64,000 nucleotides of DNA from Arthrobacter jinronghuae (GTDB lineage: Bacteria > Actinomycetota > Actinomycetes > Actinomycetales > Micrococcaceae). Under the pieces are notes generated by a model. The model made no database searches. It saw only the letters and a program-made list of their open reading frames with translations, and was not told the DNA's origin. Made by a program: the position numbers and the translations under genes. This document shows, piece after piece, positions 18,336-27,029 of the stretch; position 1 is the first letter of the stretch; every line of letters starts with the position of its first letter. Location: assembly GCF_025244825.1 (NCBI RefSeq), contig NZ_CP104263.1:2790001-2854000 (forward strand). Reading direction: 5' to 3'.

Positions 18336-18364
18336 AATATCCAGCCGAAGGACCGGGAATGCAA
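18336..18364 (-). promoter_or_regulatory. Candidate promoter of the uxaC operon
   Basis: On the minus strand a -35-like TTGCAT (18364-18359) and a -10-like GATATT (18341-18336) are separated by 17 bases. The start of uxaC lies about 55 bases downstream. The hexamers are imperfect, so this is a suggestion only. Confidence 0.4.
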
Positions 18365-18413
18365 GGGTTTCCCCGGCCACGGTTACGGGTTTTGGTTTTC
18401 CTGAAAACAAGTA

Positions 18414-18438
18414 TTGACACGGTTTGCAAACGATTGCA
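18414..18438 (+). promoter_or_regulatory. Promoter -35 and LacI-type operator for the divergent hexuronate locus
   Basis: A consensus TTGACA (18414-18419) faces the regulator gene. Directly after it is TGCAAACGATTGCA (18425-18438), a palindrome apart from one A/T pair with the central CG typical of LacI-family operators; an overlapping perfect palindrome GTTTGCAAAC occupies 18422-18431. An operator placed between -35 and -10 fits repression of the lacI-ABC-uxuB arm and, from the same site, possibly the uxaC arm about 60 bases away. The -10 box is not clear. Confidence 0.65.
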
Positions 18439-18496
18439 GTGTGTGGTCTACGCCACACCCTTGTGGCCTCGACAACGATGTTAGGCGGGAGCCACG

Positions 18497-19549
18497 ATGG
18501 CCGGTGCGGTGACTGTTCGGGACGTGGCGAGGCTCGCGAGCGTCTCCGCTTCAACAGTTTCGCGTGCCCTTTCCGCGTCTGAACTAGTGGCACCCCACAC
18601 CCGGGACCGGATCCTGGCCGCTGCCCGGCAACTCGGATACAGCGCCAACACTTCGGCGAGGAGCCTCATCACCGGGCGGACCAGTAACTTCGGCCTGGTT
18701 GTCCCGGACCTCGAGAATCCCTACTTTGCCTCCGTCACCAAGGGAGTCCAGAGCCGGGCGCTGAGCGAGGGTTTCGCAGTCTTCGTGGCCGACTCCGATG
18801 AAGACGTGCGCACGGAAATCGAGCTGGCGCGCAAGCTGGCCTCCCAGGTGGACGGCCTCATCCTGTGTTCGCCGCGTATGGGCAACCGGGATCTGGCAGC
18901 GGTCACTGAAAGCACCACGGTGGTCCTGGTGAACCGGCAGCTGCCGCAGGTCCACAGCATCACCGTGGACGACACCGAGATTGTGCGGCAGGCACTGGGC
19001 CATCTGTACGCCCTGGGACACCGGACGGTCGCCTATGCGGGCGGGCCCGCGACGTCGTGGTCCGACGGCCAACGGCGAAACGGTATCCGCAGTGCCTTGT
19101 CGGACCTACCGGGGCTCAAGGTGGCGGAAATCGGCTCGTTCCGGCCGGTGTTCGGCGGCGGGATGTCGGCAGCAGACCTGGCCGTGGCCACCGGCGCGAC
19201 GGCAGTACTGGCCTACAACGACCTGATGGCCCTCGGCATCCTCTCACGCCTCCAGGCAAGGGGCATCAACGTTCCGGCGGACATGAGCGTTGTCGGGATC
19301 GACGACGTCAGCGCGGCAACCCTTGTTTCTCCCGCACTGACCACTGTCCGTGCACCGCTGCAGAAAGTCGGGACAGCGGCGGTGGATGCCCTGATCGACA
19401 GCATTTTCCCCGACCGCCCGCCTCTGCCGCCCGAGACCCTGCCCGTCGAATTGATTGTGCGTGCTTCCACTTCCGTTCCCAGCCGTCCACCCCTCACGTC
19501 CCGCGAAGAAGCCGGACTCGATGAAAGGTCAAGCAATGCGCACCAGTAA
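18497..19549 (+). CDS. LacI-family transcriptional regulator of the hexuronate locus
   Basis: A 350-residue regulator. The N-terminal helix-turn-helix and hinge are clear (VTVRDVARLASVSASTVSRAL ... RDRILAAARQLGYSANTSARSL, residues 5-58), followed by a periplasmic-binding-protein-like sensor domain (FGLVVPDLENPYF ... VVGIDDVSAATLVSPALTTV). It is expected to release its operator on binding a pathway sugar acid. It is first in a plus-strand operon and its 3' end overlaps the start of the binding-protein gene by 14 bases, so regulator and transporter are cotranscribed and autoregulation is likely. The effector is inferred from neighbours. Confidence 0.9.
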   Translation: MAGAVTVRDVARLASVSASTVSRALSASELVAPHTRDRILAAARQLGYSANTSARSLITGRTSNFGLVVPDLENPYFASVTKGVQSRALSEGFAVFVADSDEDVRTEIELARKLASQVDGLILCSPRMGNRDLAAVTESTTVVLVNRQLPQVHSITVDDTEIVRQALGHLYALGHRTVAYAGGPATSWSDGQRRNGIRSALSDLPGLKVAEIGSFRPVFGGGMSAADLAVATGATAVLAYNDLMALGILSRLQARGINVPADMSVVGIDDVSAATLVSPALTTVRAPLQKVGTAAVDALIDSIFPDRPPLPPETLPVELIVRASTSVPSRPPLTSREEAGLDERSSNAHQ

Positions 19550-20759
19550 GAAAATGCAGATGCTTTCCGTTTTCGCGGCGGCCGCGCTGATCGCCGTCGG
19601 CTGCGGTGCACCCGGCAGCGACGCGGGCAGTGAACCGCTGTCCACCAGCGACGTTCCCGATGCCCCGTCCGAGGCGGTGACGTTGAACATCCTGGACGTT
19701 GCCGGCAACAAGCAACTGACGGAAGGGATCTTCAACGACTTCGTCAGCGAACATCCGGACGTCGTCTCCGGCGTGACATGGGAAACCGCAGGCGCCCCGG
19801 ACATGGCCGGCAAGCTCAAGGCCCAGCAGCAGGCCGGGAACCTGCAGATCGACCTGGTGCTGACCGGCACCGACGGCCTCTCCGCCGGGATCAGCGAAGA
19901 CCTTTTCGTGCCGATCGCTACGGATTACAAGGACCGGTTGTCCAATATGGATAACTATCAGGAGCCGGCCGCACAGATGCAGGAACTGGCCGAGGGCAAG
20001 GGCGTAGCTCTGACCTATTACCCCTCCGGCCCGCTGCTGGAGTACAACCCGGACAAGGTCCCCAACCCGCCCACCACCGCCGAGGAACTGCTGGCATGGA
20101 CGCAGGAAAACCCGGGGAAGTTCGGCTACGCGCGGCCGGCCAACTCCGGACCGGGACGCACGTTCCTCATGGGCCTTCCCTACATCCTGGGCGATGACGA
20201 TCCCAAGGACCCGGAGGCCGGCTGGACCAAGACCTGGGATTACCTCAAGCAGCTGAACCAGAACATCTCCTCATATCCCACGGGTACCGGCGTCACCATG
20301 AACAACCTCAAGAACGGCACCTGGGACATGGCCTTGACCACTACCGGGTGGGACATCAACCCGCGGGCGCTCGAACAGGTTCCGGCCAATTTCGAGGTCC
20401 AGGCACTGGAAGGCTTCACCTGGGTAACCGATGCCCAGTATGCGGTTGTTCCGAAGGGTGTTTCCGCCGACAAGATGTCTGCCATTCTCCAGGTCCTGCA
20501 GTATGCGCTGACGCCTGAGCAGCAGGCCAAGACCTACGACAGCGGCTATTTCTATCCCGGCCCGGCGGTGGAGGACGTGACCCTGGACATGGCTCCCCAG
20601 AGCAGCCAGGACATCATCAAGAAGTTCGGACGGCCGGAGTACGACGCCCTGATCGAGGACAATCCCAAGGCCACTCCGATCAGCGCGGAAGACCTCGTGA
20701 CCGCGTTCAACACCTGGGACACCGAAGTCGCGAGCGGAAAGATTGAAGAAAAGAAATGA
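19536..20759 (+). CDS. ABC transporter substrate-binding lipoprotein
   Basis: A 407-residue extracellular binding protein. The N-terminus is a lipoprotein signal: basic MRTSKK, hydrophobic 8-20, lipobox AVGC with lipidated C23, then a Gly/Ser/Asp linker. The mature part has the two-lobe solute-binding pattern (VTLNILDVAGNKQLTEGIF; QQQAGNLQIDLVLTGTDGL). ATG 19536 is chosen for the signal peptide and the AAAGG 8 bases upstream; ATG 19521 adds five residues. The substrate is presumably a hexuronate or oligo-uronide, inferred from the catabolic genes; the permeases look polyamine-type. Confidence 0.85.
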   Translation: MRTSKKMQMLSVFAAAALIAVGCGAPGSDAGSEPLSTSDVPDAPSEAVTLNILDVAGNKQLTEGIFNDFVSEHPDVVSGVTWETAGAPDMAGKLKAQQQAGNLQIDLVLTGTDGLSAGISEDLFVPIATDYKDRLSNMDNYQEPAAQMQELAEGKGVALTYYPSGPLLEYNPDKVPNPPTTAEELLAWTQENPGKFGYARPANSGPGRTFLMGLPYILGDDDPKDPEAGWTKTWDYLKQLNQNISSYPTGTGVTMNNLKNGTWDMALTTTGWDINPRALEQVPANFEVQALEGFTWVTDAQYAVVPKGVSADKMSAILQVLQYALTPEQQAKTYDSGYFYPGPAVEDVTLDMAPQSSQDIIKKFGRPEYDALIEDNPKATPISAEDLVTAFNTWDTEVASGKIEEKK

Positions 20760-21889
20760 GCATCCACGCCACTGCATTCAAGACACTCGAACTGCAGCGG
20801 GTTGCCCGGGATTTCGGTGGGCAGTCAGCCCTCGCCAACCTCAGCCTCAGCATCAGCAGCGGCGAGTTCATCGCACTGCTGGGACCTTCGGGCTGCGGAA
20901 AGTCGACGGCCTTGAACTGCCTGGCCGGGCTCCTTCCCCTGACCGGCGGCCGGATCCTTATGGACGGGCGCCAGATTGACCGCCTGCCGCCGGAAAAACG
21001 CGGGTTTGGAATGGTCTTCCAGAACTATGCCCTCTTCCCCCACCTCACCGTGGAAAAGAACATCGCGTTCGGACTGGAAATGCGGAAGGTGCCCCGGGCC
21101 GAGATTAAGACCCGTGTCGCGGAGGCCATCGAGCTCGTCCAGCTGGGACCGCATGCCCGGAAGCTTCCCGGACAGATGTCCGGCGGCCAGCAGCAGCGTG
21201 TGGCCATCGCCCGCGCCGTCGTGCTGCGGCCGCCGCTGGTCCTGATGGATGAACCGCTCTCCAACCTGGATGCCAAGCTGCGGCTGGAAATGCGGACGGA
21301 GATCCGCCGGCTCCACCAGTCACTGGGCCTGACCACCATCTATGTCACCCACGACCAGGAGGAAGCCCTGTCCCTGGCCGACCGCCTGGTGGTCCTGCGG
21401 CAGGGCGAGGTACAGCAGGTCGGCACGCCGCAGGACCTGCACGAGCATCCCGCCAACTGGCACGTGGCCGATTTCATGGGCTACCGGAACCTGCTTGACG
21501 GCGTGGTTGAACAAAGCCGGGGAGGCTCCGCCACCGTGTCCGTGGCGGGCACCGGCATCACCGGCTCCACCAAAGATCCGGTGGCGCCCGGGGACGCCGT
21601 CAAGGTGGGAATCCGCCCGGAAGATTTCGATATTGCCGATTCCCTGACGGCGGCCGACAGCACCACCCAGCTTGAAGCGACAGTCGAAGTCGTTGAGTAC
21701 CAGGGACGCGAGTTTGCAGTGGAGGCACGCACCGACGCCGGGCAGGCGCTCCATATCCGCACCCACCGGCGTGCCGAACCGGGCCAGCGGATCATCGTCT
21801 CAGCCCGCCACGAGCGGGTACTTGTCTTCGCCTCATCCATGGACAGCGGAACGCCTGCCGGACGTGAACTGCAGGAAGCCACGCCATGA
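20756..21889 (+). CDS. ABC transporter ATP-binding protein (PotA/MalK-like with TOBE domain)
   Basis: A 377-residue ATPase. Walker A GPSGCGKST (43-51), Q-loop VFQNYALFPHLT, signature MSGGQQQR (141-148), Walker B LVLMDEP (161-167) and switch H199 are all intact. Residues about 240-365 form a TOBE-type C-terminal domain (KVGIRPEDFDI; VEYQGREFAVEARTDAG). It powers import through the two permeases that follow. ATG overlaps the binding-protein stop (ATGA), and its own stop overlaps the next start. Confidence 0.93.
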   Translation: MSIHATAFKTLELQRVARDFGGQSALANLSLSISSGEFIALLGPSGCGKSTALNCLAGLLPLTGGRILMDGRQIDRLPPEKRGFGMVFQNYALFPHLTVEKNIAFGLEMRKVPRAEIKTRVAEAIELVQLGPHARKLPGQMSGGQQQRVAIARAVVLRPPLVLMDEPLSNLDAKLRLEMRTEIRRLHQSLGLTTIYVTHDQEEALSLADRLVVLRQGEVQQVGTPQDLHEHPANWHVADFMGYRNLLDGVVEQSRGGSATVSVAGTGITGSTKDPVAPGDAVKVGIRPEDFDIADSLTAADSTTQLEATVEVVEYQGREFAVEARTDAGQALHIRTHRRAEPGQRIIVSARHERVLVFASSMDSGTPAGRELQEATP

Positions 21890-22821
21890 GCGTGTCCACC
21901 GGCAAACCCGGCAAAACCCGCGGGTCCGGCGCCCCGACGCCCGGCTCCCGGCCGGCACTGTCCCACAGGCTGGCCGAACGGGGCATCGACCGGCTGCTCC
22001 TGCTGCTGGTGCCGGCCCTCCTGTTTGCCCTGGTCCTGTTCGTCTACCCGTTCGTCTACGGCCTGGGGCTTTCCTTCCAGCCCCGGGAAGGCGGGCTGTT
22101 CGGCGCCTACATCAAGTTCTTCACCGATCCCTCGATGCGCGGGCTGGAGTCCATCTGGATCACTCTCAAACTCGCCGTCCCGGCCGCGGTGTTCAATGTA
22201 GCGGCGTCCATTCCCCTCGCCTACAAAATGCGCGGAAAATTCCGCGGCAAGCGGATGCTGACCACTGTGCTGGTCATCCCCATCACGCTGGGCACGGTCC
22301 TCACCGCGGAAGGCCTGTTGAATTTCTTCGGCCAGCGCGGCTGGCTGAACCGGTTCCTTGAGTTGTTCGGAGTCGGTCCGCTTGACCTCGTCCAGAACTA
22401 CTGGGGTGTGCTCTGGTCCCTCATCATTTCCGGGTTCCCGTTCGCTTTCCTGCTGATCCTCTCCTACCTCTCGGGCATCGATCCCTCCCTCGAAGCCGCA
22501 GCGCGGACGCTGGGAGCGGACTGGAAACAGCGGTTCCGCAAAATCACCCTTCCGTTGCTGGCACCGGGGCTTGCCATCACGTTCTGCCTGACCTTCGTAC
22601 TGGCCTTCAGCGTTTTCCCCTCGGCCATCCTTGTGGGAGATCCGTCCGGTTCCACCCGGGTCATCGCCTACGTGGCCTACAACGCGTGGGGACAGCAGTT
22701 CGACTATCCATTGGCGTCCGCCGCCGCGATTGTGATGGGAGCGGTGGAGCTCGCCGTCATTGTCCTGGTGCTGCTGTGGCGCTCCCGGATGTACAAGGGA
22801 AGCACCGGAGGTAAGGGCTGA
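21886..22821 (+). CDS. ABC transporter permease 1 (PotB-like)
   Basis: A 311-residue inner-membrane permease with about six helices. The first is at 36-57 (LLLLLVPALLFALVLFVYPFVYG) after a 30-residue polar N-terminus. The EAA loop contacting the ATPase is EAAARTLGADWKQRFRKITLPLLAPG (203-228). The helix order and the short second extracytoplasmic loop look like the spermidine/putrescine-type pair rather than MalF. It overlaps the ATPase gene by 4 bases and shares one base with the next gene. Confidence 0.88.
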   Translation: MSVSTGKPGKTRGSGAPTPGSRPALSHRLAERGIDRLLLLLVPALLFALVLFVYPFVYGLGLSFQPREGGLFGAYIKFFTDPSMRGLESIWITLKLAVPAAVFNVAASIPLAYKMRGKFRGKRMLTTVLVIPITLGTVLTAEGLLNFFGQRGWLNRFLELFGVGPLDLVQNYWGVLWSLIISGFPFAFLLILSYLSGIDPSLEAAARTLGADWKQRFRKITLPLLAPGLAITFCLTFVLAFSVFPSAILVGDPSGSTRVIAYVAYNAWGQQFDYPLASAAAIVMGAVELAVIVLVLLWRSRMYKGSTGGKG

Positions 22822-23702
22822 TGAGCACCACCACAGTTAACGACAGGACACCGACGTCGCCGCCGCCCGAACGACGCCGCCTCAGGGCGACCCCGGGCAC
22901 CTTCCTGGTCTGGGGCGGCATGGCCCTGTTCCTCATCCTGCTCTTCGGCGTGGTGGCCTCGGTAGTGGTCAATTCCCTGGCCGGCCAATGGTTCGACACC
23001 TGGTTCCCGTCCAGCTACACGGCGTCATGGTACGGCGAGGCCTGGCGGGAGTACGACCTGGGCCAGGTGGTCAGTACCACGGTGATTGTGGCCGTCGCAG
23101 TGGTGAGCCTGTCGGTGCTGATCGGGGCGCCGGCCTCGTACGTCCTGGCGCGCCGTAATTTCCCCGGCAAATCCCTCGTGATGCTGGTGTTCCTGCTTCC
23201 GATCATGATGCCGCCGATCACCTACGGCATCCCGCTGGCAACACTGCTGACGTACTACCACCTGGCACCGGGGCTGACCGGAGTGATCCTTGCCAATCTG
23301 GTGCCCTCGGTTCCGTTTGTCATCCTGACCATGACGCCCTTCATTGAACAGATCAACCCGTCCATCGAGTCCGCAGCACGGATGTGCGGGGCCAACATGA
23401 CGCGCATGTTCGTCCGGATCCTCGCTCCCCTGCTGATTCCCGGCGTCCTGGCGGCGGCAGTGCTGGTCCTGGTCCGCACGGTGGGGATGTTCGAACTGAC
23501 CTTCCTCACGTCCAACTCCGAATCCGACACCCTCGTCGTAGCGCTCTTTACCGCGATGACGGGGGCAGGGATCCGTGCCCAGCAGTCCGTGGACGCCATG
23601 GCAGTGATCTACATGCTCATGATGATGGTGCTGCTGGTAATCGCGCTGCGGTTCGTCAACCCCACCCAGCTGGTTTCGCAGGTACGCCAAGATGCGGACT
23701 GA
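22821..23702 (+). CDS. ABC transporter permease 2 (PotC-like)
   Basis: A 293-residue permease with about six helices. Helix 1 is at 30-52; the following FPSSYTASWYGEAWREYDLG segment is characteristic of PotC-type partners. The EAA loop is ESAARMCGANMTRMFVRILAPLLIPG (183-208). Together with permease 1, the ATPase and the lipoprotein it makes a complete importer. Its ATG shares an A with the upstream TGA, and its 3' end overlaps the uxuB-like start by 11 bases, tying import to catabolism. Confidence 0.88.
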   Translation: MSTTTVNDRTPTSPPPERRRLRATPGTFLVWGGMALFLILLFGVVASVVVNSLAGQWFDTWFPSSYTASWYGEAWREYDLGQVVSTTVIVAVAVVSLSVLIGAPASYVLARRNFPGKSLVMLVFLLPIMMPPITYGIPLATLLTYYHLAPGLTGVILANLVPSVPFVILTMTPFIEQINPSIESAARMCGANMTRMFVRILAPLLIPGVLAAAVLVLVRTVGMFELTFLTSNSESDTLVVALFTAMTGAGIRAQQSVDAMAVIYMLMMMVLLVIALRFVNPTQLVSQVRQDAD

Positions 23703-25230
23703 GGCAGGCCTGGCCGCCGCGGCCGGGCAGGAGTCCGAACGGCTCAGCCTGTCCGCCCTCGCTGCGTTCGGAGCCGGTTCCGCAGCGGGACCCGCTGTGG
23801 AGCCGCGGAGTCTGCGCATCGGGATGGTCCATCTCGGACTCGGTGCCTTCCACCGTGCCCACCAAGCGGTCTATACGGAAGACGCAGCCGCTGTCTCGGG
23901 TGACGCCGGATGGGGAATCCTCGGCGTGACGGGGCGGACGGCCAAGGTAGCGGACGCCCTGCAGCCGCAGGACGGGCTGTACACCGTGCTGACCAAAGCC
24001 GCCGGCTCCCGGGAGGAGGACAGCAGTGCCCGCATCATCGGATCACTGCGCGGCGTTGCCTTCCCGGGCCGGGACACGCCGCGGGTGATCCAGGCGCTGG
24101 CGGCACGGGAAACCACGGTGGTCACCATGACCATCACGGAAAAGGGGTATCCCCGGGATGCCTCCGGGCACCTGGCGCTGGATAGTCCTGCCGTTGCGGC
24201 GGACCTGGCCGTCCTTGAACGGGACAGCCGCCGGCCGGCGAACTCCGACGACGCCGCCCGGACTCCGCTGGGACTGCTGGCCCGCGGGCTCTTCGCCCGG
24301 TACCGCTCATCGGGTGCTCCGCTGAATGTCATCTCGTGTGACAACCTCAGCGCCAACGGGTCCGTCACCCGCACATTGGTGACGGAAATGGCCGCAGCCG
24401 GCGGTGCCGGCTTCCGGGACTGGGTACGCGAATCCGTTTCCTTTCCGGACACCATGGTGGACCGCATAGTCCCCGCAGCCACCGAGGCTGACCGGCGGGA
24501 GGCTCAGACGCTGCTGGGCCTGCGCGACGAGGGACTGGTTGTCGCAGAGCCGTTCGGGCAGTGGATCCTGTCGGATGATTTCGCCGCACGGCGGCCGGCA
24601 TGGGAGCTGGCCGGCGCGGTGGTGACCCGGGATGTGCGGCCCTTCGAAGCGGCCAAGCTGCGCCTGCTCAACGGCACCCATTCACTGCTGGCCTATCTGG
24701 GGGCGCTGCGGGGCTACCGGACCATTGCCGAGGCAGCCGCGGACGAGGAGCTGGCGGCCGCGGCTGCCGCACTGCAGGCCGAAGTCCTCCCAACGCTGAG
24801 CCCGCCCCCGGGTGTGGACCTGGCGGAATACGCCGCCGGGATCCTTGCCCGTTTCCGGAACCCGGCCTTGGGCCACACCACCCTGCAGGTGGCGATGGAC
24901 GGATCGCAGAAGCTGCCTGTGCGGGCCCTGGGAGCGGTGGAAGACCTGCTGGCCCGGGGAGTGGTCCCCGAGGCACTGGCCCGGCTCGTGGCCGGGTGGA
25001 TGGTCTTCGTCTACCGCGGCCGGGATGCGTTCGCCAACGAGCTGCCGCTCCAGGATCCGCTCGCAGAAGTCCTGGCCGGGAAAGCCCGGGGACCCCAGGG
25101 CGGCCTGGTGGACCGAATGTTCGAGTTGCCCGGCGTTTTTTCAGCCCCGGTGGCCGGGAACCCCGGCTTCCGCACCGCCGTTGCTGCCCACGCCGCGGAG
25201 TTGCTCGGCTCCCTGAGCCACTCACCTTAA
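23692..25230 (+). CDS. uxuB: Fructuronate reductase-like (mannitol dehydrogenase family)
   Basis: A 512-residue long-chain polyol dehydrogenase. The N-terminal Rossmann block is IGMVHLGLGAFHRAHQAVYTED (43-64), and the catalytic lysine/asparagine/histidine are K322, N327 and H330 in KLRLLNGTHSLLAYLG. Family members interconvert fructuronate/mannonate, tagaturonate/altronate or fructose/mannitol. Cluster context (uxaC, manD, uxaA) favours fructuronate reduction, perhaps with tagaturonate too because no separate uxaB is present. It is the last gene of the plus-strand operon. Confidence 0.87.
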   Translation: MRTEAGLAAAAGQESERLSLSALAAFGAGSAAGPAVEPRSLRIGMVHLGLGAFHRAHQAVYTEDAAAVSGDAGWGILGVTGRTAKVADALQPQDGLYTVLTKAAGSREEDSSARIIGSLRGVAFPGRDTPRVIQALAARETTVVTMTITEKGYPRDASGHLALDSPAVAADLAVLERDSRRPANSDDAARTPLGLLARGLFARYRSSGAPLNVISCDNLSANGSVTRTLVTEMAAAGGAGFRDWVRESVSFPDTMVDRIVPAATEADRREAQTLLGLRDEGLVVAEPFGQWILSDDFAARRPAWELAGAVVTRDVRPFEAAKLRLLNGTHSLLAYLGALRGYRTIAEAAADEELAAAAAALQAEVLPTLSPPPGVDLAEYAAGILARFRNPALGHTTLQVAMDGSQKLPVRALGAVEDLLARGVVPEALARLVAGWMVFVYRGRDAFANELPLQDPLAEVLAGKARGPQGGLVDRMFELPGVFSAPVAGNPGFRTAVAAHAAELLGSLSHSP

Positions 25231-25234
25231 CCGG

Positions 25235-25270
25235 TCCGGCCGGGGTGGTTGCCTAACCACCCCGGCCGGA
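25235..25270. terminator. Bidirectional terminator between uxuB and treZ
   Basis: A perfect 16-bp stem (25235-25250 with 25255-25270) and a 4-base GCCT loop lie between convergent genes. The plus-strand exit is ATTCGTTTTCC. It likely serves both the hexuronate and trehalose operons. Confidence 0.8.
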
Positions 25271-25286
25271 TTCGTTTTCCTGCCTG

Positions 25287-27029
25287 CTAGCCGGCCAGGA
25301 TGGCCGCACCGTATGCCGGCAGCTGCACGGCATCGCCGTAGAGCTCAACCGGCGCGGTTTCGAGCAGGACGTCCGCCTGCTTGCCGAACGGAAGCGGCAC
25401 CTCGCGCGGGGTGTCGGCAAAGTTCAGCGCCACCGCCGTGGAACCGCGCTGCATAACCAGCCAGCGGCCCACTTCGTCATAGTCCACCCGGATGTTGCGC
25501 AGGTCCGGATCCATCAGGTCGGGGGTTTCCCGGCGCAGGGTCAGGAGCCTGCGGTACAGGTCCAGCAGCCGGCCGTGATCGCCCTCTTCCACCTCGGACC
25601 AGTCCAGCTTCGAGTTGGTGAAGGTGGACGGTTCCTGGGGGTTGGGAACCGTAGCCGGGTCCCACCCCATCCGCTCGAATTCCTTCAGGCGGCCCTCTGC
25701 CGTGGCCTTCCCCAGTTCGGGTTCCGGATGGGACGTGAAGAACTGCCAGGGCGTGGAGGCCCCGAATTCTTCACCCATAAAGAGCATGGGAGTGAACGGC
25801 GAGGCGAGGCTCAGCACCGCGCCGAGGGCAAGCTGCTCGTACCCCAGCGTCGCGCTCAGCCGGTCCCCGGCCGCCCGGTTGCCGATCTGGTCGTGGTTCT
25901 GGATGGCCGTGACCAGCTGGCGCGCGGTCACCACCTCCTTGTCCAGCGGACGTCCGTGACCGCGTTCCCGGAAGGAGGAGAACGTTCCGTTGTGGAAGAA
26001 CCCTTCCTGCAGCACCTTCGCCAGCGCTTCGAGGGAGTCGAAGTCCTCGTAGTAGCCGCCGTTTTCACCTGTGAGGTTGGTATGGGCGGCATGGTGGAAG
26101 TCATCAGACCACTGGCCGGCAAGGCCGTAGCCGTTGACGTTCCGCGGGGTGATGAGCCGGGGATTGTTCAAATCCGACTCCGCGATGAGGAACAGCGGCT
26201 TCCCCAGGGCTTCGGCGCACTTGTCCGTGGCGGCTGCCATTTCTTCGAGGATGTGCACGGCGCGTTCGTCGTGCAGTGCGTGCACCGCATCCAGGCGCAG
26301 CCCGTCCACGTGGTAGTCGCGGAACCACATCAGGACGTTGTCCACAATGTATTCGCGGACAACGTCGGAGAGCGGACCGTCCAGGTTGACGGAGTCCCCC
26401 CAGGTGTTCGACTTCCCCTCGGTGAGGTACGGGCCGAACATCGGCAGGTAATTGCCGCTGGGTCCAAGGTGGTTGTAGACAACGTCCTGGATAACGCCGA
26501 GTCCGGCCTGGTGGGCCGCGTCGACGAACCGCTGGTAGGCCTCGGGCCCGCCGTAGGTTTCCTGCACGGCGTACCAGAGCACGCCGTCGTAACCCCAGTT
26601 GTGGGTTCCGTTGAAGGCATTGACCGGCAGGAGTTCGACAAAGCGCACACCCAGGTCCACCAGGTAGTCCAGCCGCCCGATTGCTGCGTCCAGCGTCCCC
26701 TCGGGGGTGAAGGTGCCCACGTGCATTTCGTAGATGGCGCCGCCGTCGAGCCCCGGGGAGACCCAGCCGGCGTCATGCCACTGGTAAACATCCGGGTCAA
26801 AGGTGCGCGAAAGGGCGTGCACGCCCTCGGGCTGCCGCCGGGACCGGGGGTCCGGCACGGGCGTCTCGGCGTCGTCTATCAGGTAGCCGTAGTCGATGTC
26901 CTCGGTGAGTTCGGCATGCTGGACGTGCCACCAGCCGTTCTCGCCGCGGGTCATCGACAGCCGCCGGCCGTCGGCCAGCAGCGTCACGGTGCCGGCCTTG
27001 GGTGCCCACACGTCGAAGTTGGTCCTCAT
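25287..27029 (-). CDS. treZ: Malto-oligosyltrehalose trehalohydrolase
   Basis: A 580-residue GH13 enzyme releasing trehalose from maltooligosyl trehalose in the cytosol. An N-terminal CBM48-like domain ([17 protein letters not shown]) precedes the barrel: [13 protein letters not shown], the nucleophile region [26 protein letters not shown] and the TreZ-typical [15 protein letters not shown]. The C-terminal beta domain ends the protein. Its start overlaps the treY stop by 4 bases. It acts directly on the TreY product. Confidence 0.95.
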   Translation of the reverse strand: MRTNFDVWAPKAGTVTLLADGRRLSMTRGENGWWHVQHAELTEDIDYGYLIDDAETPVPDPRSRRQPEGVHALSRTFDPDVYQWHDAGWVSPGLDGGAIYEMHVGTFTPEGTLDAAIGRLDYLVDLGVRFVELLPVNAFNGTHNWGYDGVLWYAVQETYGGPEAYQRFVDAAHQAGLGVIQDVVYNHLGPSGNYLPMFGPYLTEGKSNTWGDSVNLDGPLSDVVREYIVDNVLMWFRDYHVDGLRLDAVHALHDERAVHILEEMAAATDKCAEALGKPLFLIAESDLNNPRLITPRNVNGYGLAGQWSDDFHHAAHTNLTGENGGYYEDFDSLEALAKVLQEGFFHNGTFSSFRERGHGRPLDKEVVTARQLVTAIQNHDQIGNRAAGDRLSATLGYEQLALGAVLSLASPFTPMLFMGEEFGASTPWQFFTSHPEPELGKATAEGRLKEFERMGWDPATVPNPQEPSTFTNSKLDWSEVEEGDHGRLLDLYRRLLTLRRETPDLMDPDLRNIRVDYDEVGRWLVMQRGSTAVALNFADTPREVPLPFGKQADVLLETAPVELYGDAVQLPAYGAAILAG

